A stretch of 64,000 nt of DNA, taken from the NCBI GenBank assembly GCA_015178975.1, contig WHVD01000111.1:65001-129000 (forward strand), in the 5' to 3' direction. Below are positions 34,249 through 47,045 of the stretch, piece by piece. Made by a program: the position numbers and the translations under genes. Source of the stretch: Hysterangium stoloniferum. Taxonomy: Eukaryota > Basidiomycota > Agaricomycetes > Hysterangiales > Hysterangiaceae. Position 1 is the first letter of the stretch; each line of letters opens with the position of its first letter. Under the pieces are notes generated by a model. The model searched no databases. It was not told the DNA's origin and saw only the letters and a program-made list of their open reading frames with translations.

Positions 34249-35576
34249 TCACATTGTCATTGCTCAGCAATGGGATGAGGATCAGTTAAAATTTGACTAA
34301 TAAAATCCATCTTTTATTGCTTAAATAACTTTTGAGACACTTGAGCTTTACTTGTATCGGTCAAATTTTATTTGCCCAAGTTCTTTAGCGATCATAGATC
34401 ACTTGCCTCAATTTCACATTGATGTGACCATCTCTCTATTTTTCCCTTGTCTCTTTTTCTTCCTCTCCTGTCTCACAGGATGCTTGCAGCATCTGTGACT
34501 GTTCTTTTTATTTAGGTTGCAATTGATATTACCTTTAAATTTTATATTAAATTTTATTCATTTAGAAACACACAGGGTCTGTCCCAAATCTCCAAGGGCA
34601 AGGTACAATTCTATATATTATTCAAATTATCACTTTCCAAACAATGACCCAGGTATTCTTCTCAGTGCTTGCCTTGATTTGTATGTTGGTGGGTATGATC
34701 ATCAGTTGAATAAGGTCCCTTCAAAACTTCAGCAGTAAGATCTTCTTACTTATACCAGAATAATTGCATGATGACACTTCACTAGATCTGGCCCACTTTG
34801 CTATCTGGTTGAATTTACTGGTCATTTTCATCACAATGAATGTCAGTCCACCCAACTGCAAGCACTCAATCTTGCTGATCATTCCAATAGGGGTGCCATT
34901 GCTCATTCTGCCTCCAATATTACCGCTGCTAAGGTTGACCCTGTTCCAGTAGTGGGCAGCAGCTAGAATCCCACAGCCTTTCAATGATCAGGTTGTAGGT
35001 GTTATGCAAATGGTAGGCCCATTGCTACAAGACATTGATACTCCGCAAATAATGACTTCTGCAGGTATACACTTATGGGTAAGAAAGTCATGGGTTACAA
35101 AATATTGATGGATGCTCACAATTTTACAAGCAGTGCTATGGATGCCCTACCAGATAATCTCTCTCCTCCTCTTGTACAAGAGCTGACAGTCCTTTAGCTT
35201 ATCATATATATCATCACTCCCCCCTGATCACCCTCCACCCTATCGTCTGACGTTGCTCTAAGTTATACCCATGACACCACCACTCCCCAATCCACAAGTT
35301 GATAAGGCCTTACCTGTCATCTGTAATGTGGAAATCAGACACTGACCCCAAGCACATCCTCGACAGGTTTAGGATGGCAGACTGTAATCCCTGCAGTACT
35401 CCTCTGCCACCTGGCACCATCCACAAGAGAGGATCGTAATTTCATGGCCAACAAACCGTATCACGAATTGCTTAGCTCTATCATGTACGTGCAAATTGAA
35501 TGCAGCCTGATTTGTCATATATGGTATCAACACTCAAAGTTCACATCAAACCCAGGGCCCATAACCAAGAACAAAT
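34249..35576. other. No supported gene
   Basis: AT-rich with short frames on both strands (34517-34738, 34764-34952, 34721-34984 minus). No domain recognised. Confidence 0.4.
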
Positions 35577-35621
35577 ATAATATCTCAGTCGATTCTCACC
35601 GTGTGTCGACTGAGATATTAT
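35577..35621. repeat. Perfect 16-bp inverted repeat (hairpin)
   Basis: ATAATATCTCAGTCGA at 35577-35592 is the exact reverse complement of 35606-35621, with a 13-nt loop. It lies about 15 bp before the readable edge of the copia relic. It does not have a T-tract or other terminator signs. Confidence 0.9.
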
Positions 35622-35635
35622 TAAAGATGAAAGGG

Positions 35636-38600
35636 TGACTGTTGACTGTTTCCTCAAAGACCAAGATACCATCCCCGAACCAAGAAAAATCACATATCCA
35701 CCTGTAGATCATCTATCTTCATTATCTCCTGCAAAGTCTGCATCCGAGCCATGTAAACAAAGGGCTTGTTCTCCCAATCAAAGCTCAAAATCGCGAGTAG
35801 TATATAGGTATTGCAGGATACACTTAGCTAAGTTCCAATTCATTCTCGCAGGATTTGATGAATACCAAGATAATTTGTTAACAGAATATGCGATATCTGG
35901 ATGTGATACTGTAGCTGCGAATATCAAACTTCCAATAAGTTTGCAATAAGGCAATTATGCAACTTCATTTTGTTCTTCTTTAGTATTTCGGCGAATAATA
36001 GAGGCAAAATTGATTCCAAGTGATATGGGAGTTCGTATGGGCTTGGAATTTTGTATGTTAAACTTCTTTGCTATATTTTTGATATATTCATTCTGCATTA
36101 TGAACACTGACTTGGAATCAGTGTCCTGACAAATACTTGTTCCCAATATCCAGTGAGCCTCTCCTTTGCTTCGTGAAACGCCTTTTCGAGATGTAAAAGT
36201 CACTTTTCATCACCTACAGCTGTTGCGTCATCCACCCAAAATGCAACTACAGCCCAACTTCCATTGTCCCATGTTTTGAAGAATGTAGCGCTGTCAAAAT
36301 CAGAACAGAACCAGGTAAGTTCCTTAACCATGAAATCATATAAAGTTTTTCTCCACTCATTGCCTCCTTGTTTTGTGCTACATATATAAAGCTTTCAATA
36401 ACGGCAATACCAGGTGCTCCTTTCCGGGTTCTTCAACCCCTCTGGCTGTTGAACCCAAATTCTTTCTTTCATTGTCCCATGTAAGTATGCCAATTTAACA
36501 TCGAATTGCCGGATGACTGAATTTGTTATTCCTCCCAGCACTAGTAAAATTCAGAATGTTTCCCATTTCATAACTGGTGTGTACATTTCATTAAAATGTA
36601 ATCCAGGAATTTGACTAAACCCTTTTACAATGATCTGTACTGTTCTTTTTACTAGTTTGCCATTTTTGTATGATCCACGACACATCATTCCGGTTTTTAA
36701 AACATGTGTCCCTGGTGGTTCTTCAGGTGCACCAAATATGTTATGTTCTACCATGTTCTTCCACTCCGGTTGTCTGGCTTCTTCCCAAGCTAATCCTTCA
36801 TCTCCTGGCATATTCAATGCCTCCTCTATCATTGGATTGCCCAAAGTCGAGAAAGTTCCTTTTCTTCGACTGACAATGCACTCCAAATTCCTTCCCATAA
36901 TTTCCAGATCTTGATATTCCATGGGGATAGTCAGGTACATCCAATACTAATTGAGATTCTTTCATTAGCTTAGTTTCTTCTGTTTATTCGATAGGTCGAG
37001 GATGAGGTGGGATACAGATTGTGAGTCTAGGTTGAGGCTCACTCCCGGGTTGAATTGGAGGTACGCTAATTATATCCCTAAATTGACCTTCATCTCCATA
37101 TGGCACTGGCAATGGCAATGTCATCACATCTTCATGGAATATCGCATCTCGTACCTTTTTGATCCTTCTCATTCCAGGAAACCACACTAAATACCTGGAA
37201 GAATACGGTTCATAACCCACTAAATAACCCAATTTTGAACGTAAGTCCCACTTTTGGTGTTTTTGTTTGGGAATTGCCATGCTAACTGGACTTCCAAATA
37301 TACGCAAATGTGATAAATCCGGTTTTTCTCCAGTTATTCATTTGAGTGGCATGTGTCCATTGTTTCATGCAATGGACTACAATTTCTCAAATATGCCATT
37401 GTTTTCACCACAATTGACCACAAAAATTTGGGAAGTTTTGATGCATATAATAAGCTTCGAGCACCTTCTGCTATTTTCATCACATATAACATAGTTCTTG
37501 CCCCTTCAGTAACAGTGTGTATTCCTCTTTCTGCAACACCATTCTGCTGTGGTGTATATGGTACCAAGGTAAATAATGCTATTCCTTTTGATAACAGATA
37601 ACTTCTAAATTCTGAATTTATTAGCTCAGTTCCATTCTCCGTCATAACTCCCTGGACTCTTGTACTGAATAGCATCTCCAGTTGGGTTACATATTCCTTT
37701 ATTTTGCACACTGCTTCCAATTTGCTTCCTAACATTTTGATCCATATAGCACAGGAAAAATAATTGGCAATGATAATGAAATAACACTTTTTTTCGAAAC
37801 TGACCATTTCCATAGGTCCTGCAAGAATAAACTGAGATAATCAGTATTCGTGATGGCATGTCCGGCCTCCAACAGTTTGAGCCTAATGGAATCCATCTGG
37901 GCCTTATATTCGATGATACCATCCCGTCATAATGCATGCAAACAAGCTCTGAAAGGAGGATAGTCACATATCATTGAATACACAACGTTTTATGGAAAAG
38001 TCCTCATATTTTTAAGTGAGACTATTTCCCCTGGCTCTGACTACATGTTTTAGGAGCTTATATTTCATTAATCCAAAACTTCATCTTTAAGACTTGTATA
38101 CTCTTTTAAAATATGCACAAATGTCATGGTTGAACAAAATTATTTGGGATGTCACCTAATCTTTGGGATAAATGCATTCTCTAGTATCTCCATGACTTTT
38201 AAAATATCCACAAACATCATGGTTAAACAAAATTATTTGGGATGTCACCTAATCTTTGGGATAAGATGCATTCTCTTGTATATTATGCAAAGTTTCAAAT
38301 ATAGTTCATATAATTTAAATTTATTTGGTTTAGAAAGTTAACCAGAACTATCTGGCCAACCAATCCATGTTGTGGAATTTATCCCAACAGGATAATCTAT
38401 ATATGTTTGTTTGATTAACTTTTGTCAGATACAAGATAAATATTAATATTTCCTTATTCTCCAGAATGTCATCTGATAGACTAAATTTGATTAAATATTA
38501 ATTTTACAACAAACAATATAAATATATATACTTTAGTGGATAAATAACTTTTAAAGTTTTGGGTTATCCTCCAAAGTAGCATCACTCAACTATTGACCAA

Positions 38601-38850
38601 TTGTGTCCTGTAGGTCATCTTCAAAGTTCCCCATGTGTTAATTGGATTACTATCCACCATTATAGCCACCCTGGGCTCGTCTTCAATGTGCAGCATTATT
38701 TCACTATAGGCCCTCTTCTTACAAAGTTCCCAGGCCTCCTCAATCTCAAGCTCCTTCGTAGGAACCTTCAAATCTGCATGTACAGGATCCACCAGTTCCC
38801 CAGTTATGACTTTCCATTGGTCCAATGACTTGAGCATGAGATTCACTAAC
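35636..38850 (-). mobile_element. Ty1/copia relic (gag, integrase, RT, RNase H parts)
   Basis: On the minus strand from right to left: a gag piece (38846-38586; LKSLDQWKVITGEL, AYSEIMLHIEDE, INTWGTLKMTY), an integrase core and end (37813-37334; MTENGTELINSEF, YTPQQNGVAERGIH), the FGSPVSMAIPKQK / LGYLVGYEP block (37307-36984), an RT start (36940-36551; EARQPEWKNMVEHNIF), a later RT piece (36203-35955) and RNase H sequence to 35636. The order is that of Ty1/copia. It is broken many times, has no LTR visible, and is old. The same family left a piece at 53040-53650. Confidence 0.85.
38104..38290. repeat. Two tandem copies of a 93-bp unit
   Basis: The units start at 38104 and 38197 (TTTTAAAATATNCACAAA...) and are about 90 percent alike. 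They lie inside the copia relic between its gag and integrase parts and are non-coding. Confidence 0.85.
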
Positions 38851-39301
38851 TATACTACGCGTATATAATAATAGTATATTCAAGAGGAGATTGAACATTT
38901 ATGACCCTTATTGGGTCTTCTCGAGACATTCTGTCTCACCTTTTTCATATGAGGGCTTGCTTCTTCAAGACTCATTTTCCTAACAATTATATTCATTACT
39001 GCTCCTCTATATCATGGTACCCAACCCACCCCAGTACTGCACACTTTCAATGCCCCCACCCCACCATCACCCACTCTTCCCTAGATAGCCGTGTAATTAA
39101 ATATTAAGTATTGGAGTAGCCAAGCCTGACACTACTATGAAAATGGAACATATCTATCTATCTATCATATTTATATAGAGCTCAGGTAGATCAGTCAAAA
39201 GTGACAATAGAATGAAGTCACTGGTGCAGATAATTGTCTTATTAAGTGGAGAAATTGTTGGTAGTTATATAGATTACGGACAGACATAGTCATAGAGGTC
39301 T
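38851..39301. other. No supported gene
   Basis: AT-rich spacer between the gag piece of the copia relic and the solo LTR. A short (CTAT)n run occurs near 39152-39166. Confidence 0.4.
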
Positions 39302-39306
39302 TATAG

Positions 39307-40133
39307 TGTTACGACCGGACAATCCTGCCGGACTCCGGGCACTAACCCATACGCCCCCAAGCGCTACAAGCACCAATTGTCTTTTTATAGGATTTCCCAC
39401 CCAGACTCCGTTACGTCAAGACTCGTTAAGTTCGACCTCATTATGACACATATCAGTCACCAGACTTCCCCCAGACTCCGTCTCTGTCTATGTCCGTCTT
39501 CATCCCACGCATCAGTCACTGGATCCCGCTTAGAATCCCGTCACTGCTCTAATTGAGCCCCGTTCCCATTTTAGTCAAATGACCTGTCACAATTTAGGAC
39601 TCTGCTCCCGCTCCATTTCCCATTATGGGTTATGCTTTGTCACGATTCGGACTCCGCTCCGTTCCGTCCCATTCCTAACACCAAACTTGGTGTTTACTAT
39701 TCCCGTTTTATGTTTTGTTAGTTTCGTTTCATCATTACTGGATTTGGTATGTCATGCACTCCACGGTCTATATAAACTGGCAGATGTTGTACATACAATC
39801 CAGTCAGAAAATTAGCTTAGATTCCCCCCAGTAATCTAATAACATTTTCCGCTCTAAAACCTTGCTTGATTCACATCGCTCACGCTAGTCAGAGCCCACG
39901 GGCTCTGGCACATCTATCTCTCTCAACCAACACGACTCACAACCCACGACCTGTGACCCACGACTTCCGACCTACGACCCACGAACCCCACCCGGACTCC
40001 CCGGGATTCCCATCCGCCTGTTCGAAATTGGACAACACGATCTAGCGAGGGTGCAGCCTATAAGCTGAAGCCAAGTCCTACCGGATAACCCGCAGGTTTC
40101 TCCGGAAACCCGGCCTGTGTGTGTATCCTAACA
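39307..40133. mobile_element. Solo LTR, 827 bp, TSD TATAG
   Basis: Begins TGTTACGACC and ends TATCCTAACA, flanked by TATAG at 39302-39306 and 40134-40138. A good TATA box (TCTATATAAACTGG, about 39767) lies in the second half, which suggests plus-strand orientation. There is no coding content and no internal region next to it. A 35-bp stretch near its right end, inverted, matches the left part of the LTR at 47484-48205, so the two families are related and lie in opposite orientation. The clean target duplication argues for modest age. Confidence 0.9.
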
Positions 40134-40419
40134 TATAGCCTAGTTGTAATATTGTACCATTGTGATTATGTAAGTAATAACTATTTGTCGGTCATGTGTT
40201 CGATTTGTGTTTTGAGTAAATTAATTAAATATCATTTGCTCTGTGTATCTCTTGGACATGTAATTCATCCGCTACACTGAGAGCTAGTAATCAAAGATTT
40301 AACTAGAGCTAGAACAAACAATAAGAGAGGGAGGGGGAGTTGTGTGGTTCTGTCAGTTTGAACCACTCCACCCTTTTTGTATTTTTATTTAGTTACATGA
40401 TCTGCTTTGATAAAATCAG

Positions 40420-40700
40420 GCCTGACCAGCCATTCAGTAAATCAACTAGGCCTGGTCAGCTTCACATGACCTGTCCAAGCCTGAATGAGCCTGGATGGCA
40501 AGTCTCACGCCTGATTAGCCATTCAACAAATCAGGTAGCCTGTTTAGTTTCACATGACCTGTTCAGGCCTAAGCAGGTCACCTGACCAGCCTGGACAGGC
40601 CTGGTCCAAGTCTTCAACAAATTCAGGCCTGATTTGTCAGTCAGCAATCTGAATGTCTGACTGACCTGCTCAGGCCTGCTTAGGTCTGAGTGGATCTTTT
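40420..40700. repeat. Tandem and scattered AGGCCTG-rich repeats
   Basis: Two roughly 100-bp units (starting near 40428 and 40510: CCTGACCAGCCATTCA, CCTGATTAGCCATTCA) are followed by more CAGGCCTG and GACCTG words up to 40700. AGGCCT palindromes occur about seven times. Non-coding. Confidence 0.75.
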
Positions 40701-42560
40701 CTATTTTTGTGACAAAGGTTTATAGGCTGTATATGTCACGAAATTATGGCTATATTCAGTATGATGTGAGCTGCTAGCTGTATGACAAGATTGCAGTGGC
40801 TGAACTGACATTCATATGAACATCAGACGATCTACAGTATGTGGTGGAAGGTTTATGTGCACCTAACCAGTCTGTAAAAATAAAGCCCATTGTTGGAAAT
40901 CATTTTTTTCATTTTCTTTCCAATTTTCTACTCACTCCATCCTCCTCCTGATCATGCTTCTCTACTGATCATGCCCTCAGACCCCTTTTCGGAAAAATCC
41001 GAAAATCCTAATCAGACCTGACAGCTGGTATATTGATCTATGCATACAAAGATCAAGTTCTTTAGATGAATACAGTGTTCCAACTGTATCAGGTCTAGTT
41101 TCTTTTTGAATTTTGAATTTTGAATTTAAGTTTGAGATTAGCACTAGTGCCAAGGGGATACATCAGCCCCACACTGGCCATTTTGGGTAAGCCAGCCAGT
41201 CGAGCTCTTTTGTTCTGAAACATAAAAATATTGATATATCTAATTTTAGTAGTATAATGAAAAGAACCCGTACACTGGTCAGGTCACCCCCAGTGTAGAT
41301 CCATATCTCCACTGTACTCAATGCTATTAAATACATGAAACACATTACTGCAGTAACCATAATTTGGCAGTTTTAAATAAAATTAGGGAATTTACTAGTA
41401 CATATGCCAAAATCATCCACCCTTCACATCCATCCACAGTTTCTCCCTCTTAATTCCTGCCCACTAGCTCCAGTTTTAGCATGGCACTCCAATTGACTTC
41501 CCATGGTCATCTTTTAAAAAACCTCTGACATCCTCCAGAACTCCAAGGCCTGCCAGCTAATTATATCCAAAATATATCTTTCCCATTCCTCCTTTGATAC
41601 TCCCAGCTGTAATGTACATCATCAACCATCTCTTTCACCGTCACTGTCCTGCACTGACTGGACATTCTGAATCCGAGATCAACATTCCTCACACTCGCTA
41701 CTACTCATTCATGCACCATATCCATCCATCACCCCAACCTTTGCTGCCAACACTAGGTCCCTTGTATTACCCAGTCATGAATCACATGTTCTGGACATGC
41801 TGGGAAGCAGGCCATTCTACCATCAGAAAAGAAATCATTCACTTGGTGCAATCTCAACTTATTTCCAAGAACAATGCTTGTAAGCTTTGAGACAAAGGAG
41901 AAATCGTTTCGTTCGCCAGACGTTTACTGTTAACGTTAAAATCAAAACGTGAAGTAGTGTTTGGAATGGAGACAGAATCCGTAGCTGGGCATATGTATCT
42001 AGAGTATACTTTTCCAGCTCACCGCAAGTATTTGCAGGTGGGTGCTCCATTGGAATGGATCCTGCATGAGGTTGCTTCTCTGACCATGGCCTCAGATGAT
42101 TTCAGAATAGCAAAAATTCTTTCAAAGCACTCATCGAATGGTGGAATTACTCACCGCAAATCAGGTGACCTTGTTGGATGATTACTATTCATACAGGCGT
42201 TCCATGTGGGCCTTGTTAAAAAATGTGTGAACAATCGAATCAGTCCGTTAGTGATCCAACTCGATTTACAAAAGTATGTCAAACCGTAATTCTGAACCGG
42301 TGCAGGAACTGAGCTCCCATAGACAGCATGTACACCATCCTCATTGATTCCGTTTTAAAATATTTGCTTTGATTTTCAAGATGTCAACGTCTCATCTATT
42401 AGATGTCAGGCAGTTTGGGAAATAATGACAACAAACGTATTCTATATCGATAACAAGGCCACCACATTATTCATCACTTGCCCAGTGTGGCCGTCTTTTC
42501 ACAAGTATTTGAGGTGCCGCACCTTGAGTTCCAGAAGGAAGTCTCGTGTAGTTCTTTGCA
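40701..42560. other. No supported gene
   Basis: Only short frames (41594-41890 and 41957-42181 plus), neither with a recognisable domain. The second (GMETESVAGHMYLEYTF, APLEWILHEVASL) is coherent enough to be a gene fragment, but I cannot name it. Confidence 0.35.
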
Positions 42561-42567
42561 GGCTTAG

Positions 42568-45071
42568 TCACCAGATCCTGTCATCAACAGCATGTGGAAT
42601 CCAGAATAACCGGTCCCAAATCCGACTCTTGATGTCCCCCTGAATCTGCTCTACCATCTCCTTTTCCCCATGTTGGCAAATTTCCTTCCACTTCAAATAG
42701 TACATGCAATTCCGGTAGTTTTGTGTTTTCGGAGGAGTCTTGTGTCCATATGGTGGGAACAAGTAATCGACAGCCCGATCCCAGTCATCCTTTGTAGCGA
42801 CCTTATATGCACATTCATTCCAGATAACGGATAGATCCCGATGGCGGTAAACATCTTCTCCAGCATTCAGCCACTCATCCCGAGTTAGTTTCAGATATGA
42901 TGGATTGAGAGCACCATGGCGTGTAGGAGCTCTATTGGCCAAGTCCATAAGAAACTGTCGCCATAGAAAAGTGATGCATTCGTCTGCATTCTGGAAGCTA
43001 TCAGGTTCGTTATTACCATTTTCCTCATCCATATCTGAACCGCTGTCCACTGGACAATCTGGGATTCTTATCCCCCTTTCTGAGAGATTGAAGATAGTCT
43101 CCTGGACCCCATCCCCGTCGTCAGGTATGTAGGTCGGTGTTAGCTTTGTTTTATTGGTGACAATATGAGTAGATGGAAGTACACCAGGTGGGAGGACCCC
43201 AGTTTTGTTGAATCGAAAATGAATTTCCTCTTGGGATGCCTTGAAAAAAGCTTGAAATGCAGCCGCAGTCAGACTATATGGATTCCAAGGTGTCAACTCT
43301 ACTTCCTCCTCACCATCCTCCTCCTCCTCCTCCTCTTCTTCTTCAGCTTGGAGTCGATATCGACCGCGGGGAGTAAACATAAGAGTAAGATGGTCCAGTT
43401 GATTGTCAACTTCTGTTAAGGGTAAAATCGCTTCCATCAGTTTTCTATCTGCACTCCCATCATCCGGTTGTGAATGAAGCCCATTTATTAGCCACAAACA
43501 AGCAGCAGTAAGGAGAAGAGCTTCAGGCTTAGTACAAAGCTCAGAAGGTCCCTCTGCCTGCATCCTGATAACATGTGCCATGGCCACTAAGCGATAAGAT
43601 CTAAACCCCCTACAGATTCATTAGAAACCCTAATATATTTAGATGAAATAAATAAAATTACCACCATACTTCCCGTCGGAATGCCAGTAAAGAATCCCTA
43701 ATGACCTCGGTGTTTAATTCCTGTAGAACCATGGTCGCATGCATGGCTGGAACCCTAACTTCTACACGACCGTTTGAGCTATTCATTTCACCAGCCATGT
43801 TGTAGGTACCCAATAGTCCTTCAATGAATCTTGGAGGTTGTGTCGCACCCATGACTTCTTTCATCATTATTGTTTTTCCATGGTGTGTACCCTCAGGATT
43901 GTAGGTAAGCGCTTTATCTGTCGTATACAGTTGGAAATAAGCCGCCTGAAATGCACCTTGCCCTTGTACTCCCGGTTCTATACGACAACCAGAAACCGAA
44001 GGGAGGTGGCTGACAATGTCACGACTGTATTTAGAACTCCCCAGTGTTGTTATCCGACTCGCATGATCTTCAGGGATTTGAAGAATTTCCTTGATCATGT
44101 GAAAATGGGAGAGTGTAGACCACTGGAGACAATCTTTTTGTTCACTGCTAAATTCAATGCCAACATCTATCCACCACTGGCCCTCTCTCCATTCTTCATC
44201 CAATATATAAGGTGGGAGGTTGGCTTCTATCAGGAACTCCTTTAGAGCCATTTCTGCAGATACCAAATCTAGAGAATGTTGCGTGCTATGCTTGATACCC
44301 CACACAGTGTGCATAAAGAAGATGTCATGTCCCCATTCAATTTCATTCAACTCGAGTTGATTACAAATCTTGTCACCGATCGTGCCGACTATGTATTGGG
44401 GGAGCATTTTCGATTGGTAGGACAAATATCCAGAATACTTGCATGCACGAAACATTTCAGTGTTATAAGTGCTAGGCCAGTCAGAAGAGTGTTGAGGAAG
44501 AGAATCTTCTATAGCGGGGCGAAGACCTTTTTGATAAAAGATGACCTTCTCTTCCTTTGTCATCTTTGGACTTTGACGGCCAGGAGTTGCAAGATGGGGG
44601 AAGAAGATATGGAACATATGTCGTGTTCCCCATGAACCGAAATGGAGATTAGGGATTTTGTGATAATCGATAGATCTCATCTTCTGTGAAGAATAGTTAG
44701 TTAGGATGGTTAATGAATCAAATACCACTTACATTGCCATCCGGTATCGGATACTTGAGGTGAATGCTTGTTGACAGTGACTCCATGGGATTGCTGACTG
44801 GATAGACTGTTATGGACGACTGAACAATAATGTTTTGGGTAATTCCAATCAGAGAGTCGTAGTCACGATTTGCAATGATGCCGTGATCCAGAGTTAGGGG
44901 GTTGCATATCGGATCCACCACTGCAAGCTCCCCACTCATAGTATCTTCTCCAGTTAGAATGAACTTGATAAAATCAACATCTCCCTCATTTTGATAGCCC
45001 ATTGCGCGGAGGATAAATTCCTCAAGGGTGTAGGTTCGCGTGGGAAGTGAAAGGTAAAGATCACGATTCAT
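42568..45071 (-). CDS. Intact three-exon orphan gene (800 aa)
   Basis: Exons 45071-44733, 44683-43662 and 43609-42568 join in frame through introns of 49 nt (GTAAGT...TTCACAG) and 52 nt (GTAATT...CTGTAG), giving exactly 801 codons with the stop. No disabling change is visible. The product starts MNRDLYLSLPTRTYTLEEF, has a central region with a Trp-rich EEWREGQWWIDVGIEFSS block, AFQAAYFQLYTTDKALTYNP, HHGKTIMMKEVMG and RVEVRVPAMHATMVLQEL, then an acidic run of nine Glu (about residue 540) and a Trp-rich C-terminus. There is no signal peptide or membrane segment. I recall similar uncharacterised proteins in Agaricomycetes but no function. It could be a host gene or an element-borne gene; a decayed helicase lies upstream on the same strand. 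Confidence 0.8.
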
Positions 45072-46739
45072 TCTTATTGTGGTTTGTTAAAATAAAAACA
45101 AGCTCAAAAGGGAGATAGTGCAATGTCAAGTAACAGATTGGGCAAGTATTGGAATGTGGGATACAGTACTGTCAGGGGACAATCTCAAGTTTTCTAAATT
45201 CATCCCTGACCTTCCTTAATATAGTCTCATAAGTCAAGGATAAGAGTACCTTGTTTTTTATCACATTTTCAAACTCAGCTGCACCTTTAGTTAGTCACTC
45301 GCTAGCCGAGGGTTCCTTAGACTTTTCTCTTCGGATTCCCTCTGCTAGGTAAGTAATAATGTACATTGTATGTATATAATAGATAGGTATAAAACTTACT
45401 TCGGATTCCCTCTGCTAGTACCCCAACTCAGTCATAGTGCGAGTCAGTGTGGTCTGGAGAGTCGCCCTTACAAGTACTCGGAAATTCAATAGTCGGTTGT
45501 AAGATTCCTCTCACCAACTCCAACAAAAAGAGCAATGAACGAACAAAACTAACCACCCAATAGCCCCACCATACATGCTACATTCTAAGTGTATCCAAGA
45601 AATTATTGACAATCAGGTATATATTTTTTTTCATATTATTGGATTACCGTGCTGACCAGTTTGAAGGATTAACACAAGGCAAGCAAATGAAGCACGAGGC
45701 AGGGCACAAAAGAATATGTATAGGGAAATGATGCCCTTCTGGCATTTTACATAAATTGCATTAGAGCATTATATTTCGGCAGAGGTAAGTGCAGGTAGAA
45801 ATTGACTTAGAAGTTAGGCTGAAAAGGCAGGATATGAATGCTGGTATCCATGCCATTAAGATCACCCATGGTTTGGAATTGCCAATACTGTGGGAATAGT
45901 GCTTCCGAATGAATCAAATTATATTCTTGAAGATTCAAAAGAATACGACATTATGGCATTTAAATAATAATGATAAATCTCACCGAATCACGACTTTACT
46001 GTAGTTATTCCTATATGGGCTTTAGAACAAAGAATGTTAATATAGAAAATAAATAGATTAGAACATACCAATATAAGCTACCACTTACAGTACCTTTAGT
46101 GGAACTATACTGGAAGAAATTACTAAATATATGGATACATCCAGAGGTCTTTCGCTGTCATTGACAATTAAAAGTAGCTGGGGTCTTACAGCGGAGCCTG
46201 TCAACCTTGTGTGATTTCACACCTGATGTGATCGGATCAGATATAGTATAACTCTGTTTTCATCACCATTGTTTAGTCACACATTGCTTGGTCACACCAC
46301 GTGTCAGTCATCATCTCAGAATTTCCTTCTTACAACACAACCCTCCACACCCCATTCTCCAAGTTACTGGGGTCCCATATCATTACTCAATCTGTATACT
46401 CTGCCGTCATCATTTCCTCTCTTACGTTTGAACCCTTTCCATTTTAATTTTCCCAGTTTAAACCCTTACCGTTGAATTTTCCATAGATCCATGCTCATCC
46501 GAGCTCTGGACATCAGCAATGACTGCTTTATGTATGTTTATCCCTCATTACTCTCTATCGCCCTCTTTTCCCCTTCTATTTCACACATTCCTGCCATATT
46601 TTTCTGAGTTTGCCATTGCCCAATTTGCTGCCTGATCTTCTCCAAACCTCTCTTCCATATCTCTCTCTCATGCCTAGTCTGACTGCTGCTACAGTGTTTA
46701 TTGACCTCTATTATAATCCTATTTTCCCTGGTGCTCCCT
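45072..46739. other. Intergenic region upstream of the orphan gene
   Basis: Contains the promoter side of the minus-strand orphan gene. A 20-bp word CTTCGGATTCCCTCTGCTAG occurs twice, at 45329-45348 and 45399-45418. Otherwise AT-rich, without a supportable gene; short plus frames at 46269-46475 and 46610-46822 show no domain. Confidence 0.5.
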
Positions 46740-46752
46740 GGAACTTTCCCCG

Positions 46753-47045
46753 ATGGAAAGACATTTCAAATGTCCAACATGGACCTTCTCAAAGGATGAT
46801 CAACTTCTTCCCAAAGGGATAAACCGACAGCAGTCTGACAGCATCCAATCCTACTTCCATCAATACAAAATCCTTGACACAAACAAAAACAAGGCCAAGT
46901 TCTCTTCTAGTGACAATAAAAAGAAGGTGGTAGTTATGGGTCAAACATTTTGGAATGATTATGTCAACACAAAATGGGTAACATGGCAGCTTCATGACAA
47001 AATCATCAGGGCATTCACCACATGTGGCATTCATCCTCTCACTTA
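46753..47045 (+). other. Open fragment of unknown origin
   Basis: A plus-strand frame (CPTWTFSKDDQLLPKGINRQ, KVVVMGQTFWNDYVNTKWVT) that ends where helicase sequence on the opposite strand begins near 47046. A second overlapping frame continues it upstream. I do not recognise it. The abrupt change marks the truncation point of helicase copy 2. Confidence 0.25.

Noticed and set aside
40428-40700. Regulatory array or CRISPR-like structure in the AGGCCTG-rich stretch
   Set aside because: Units are irregular, without constant repeats and spacers; better explained as degenerate tandem repeats.
42905-44635. Plus-strand open frames opposite the orphan gene
   Set aside because: Antisense shadows; the minus strand has phase-consistent introns and one continuous product.
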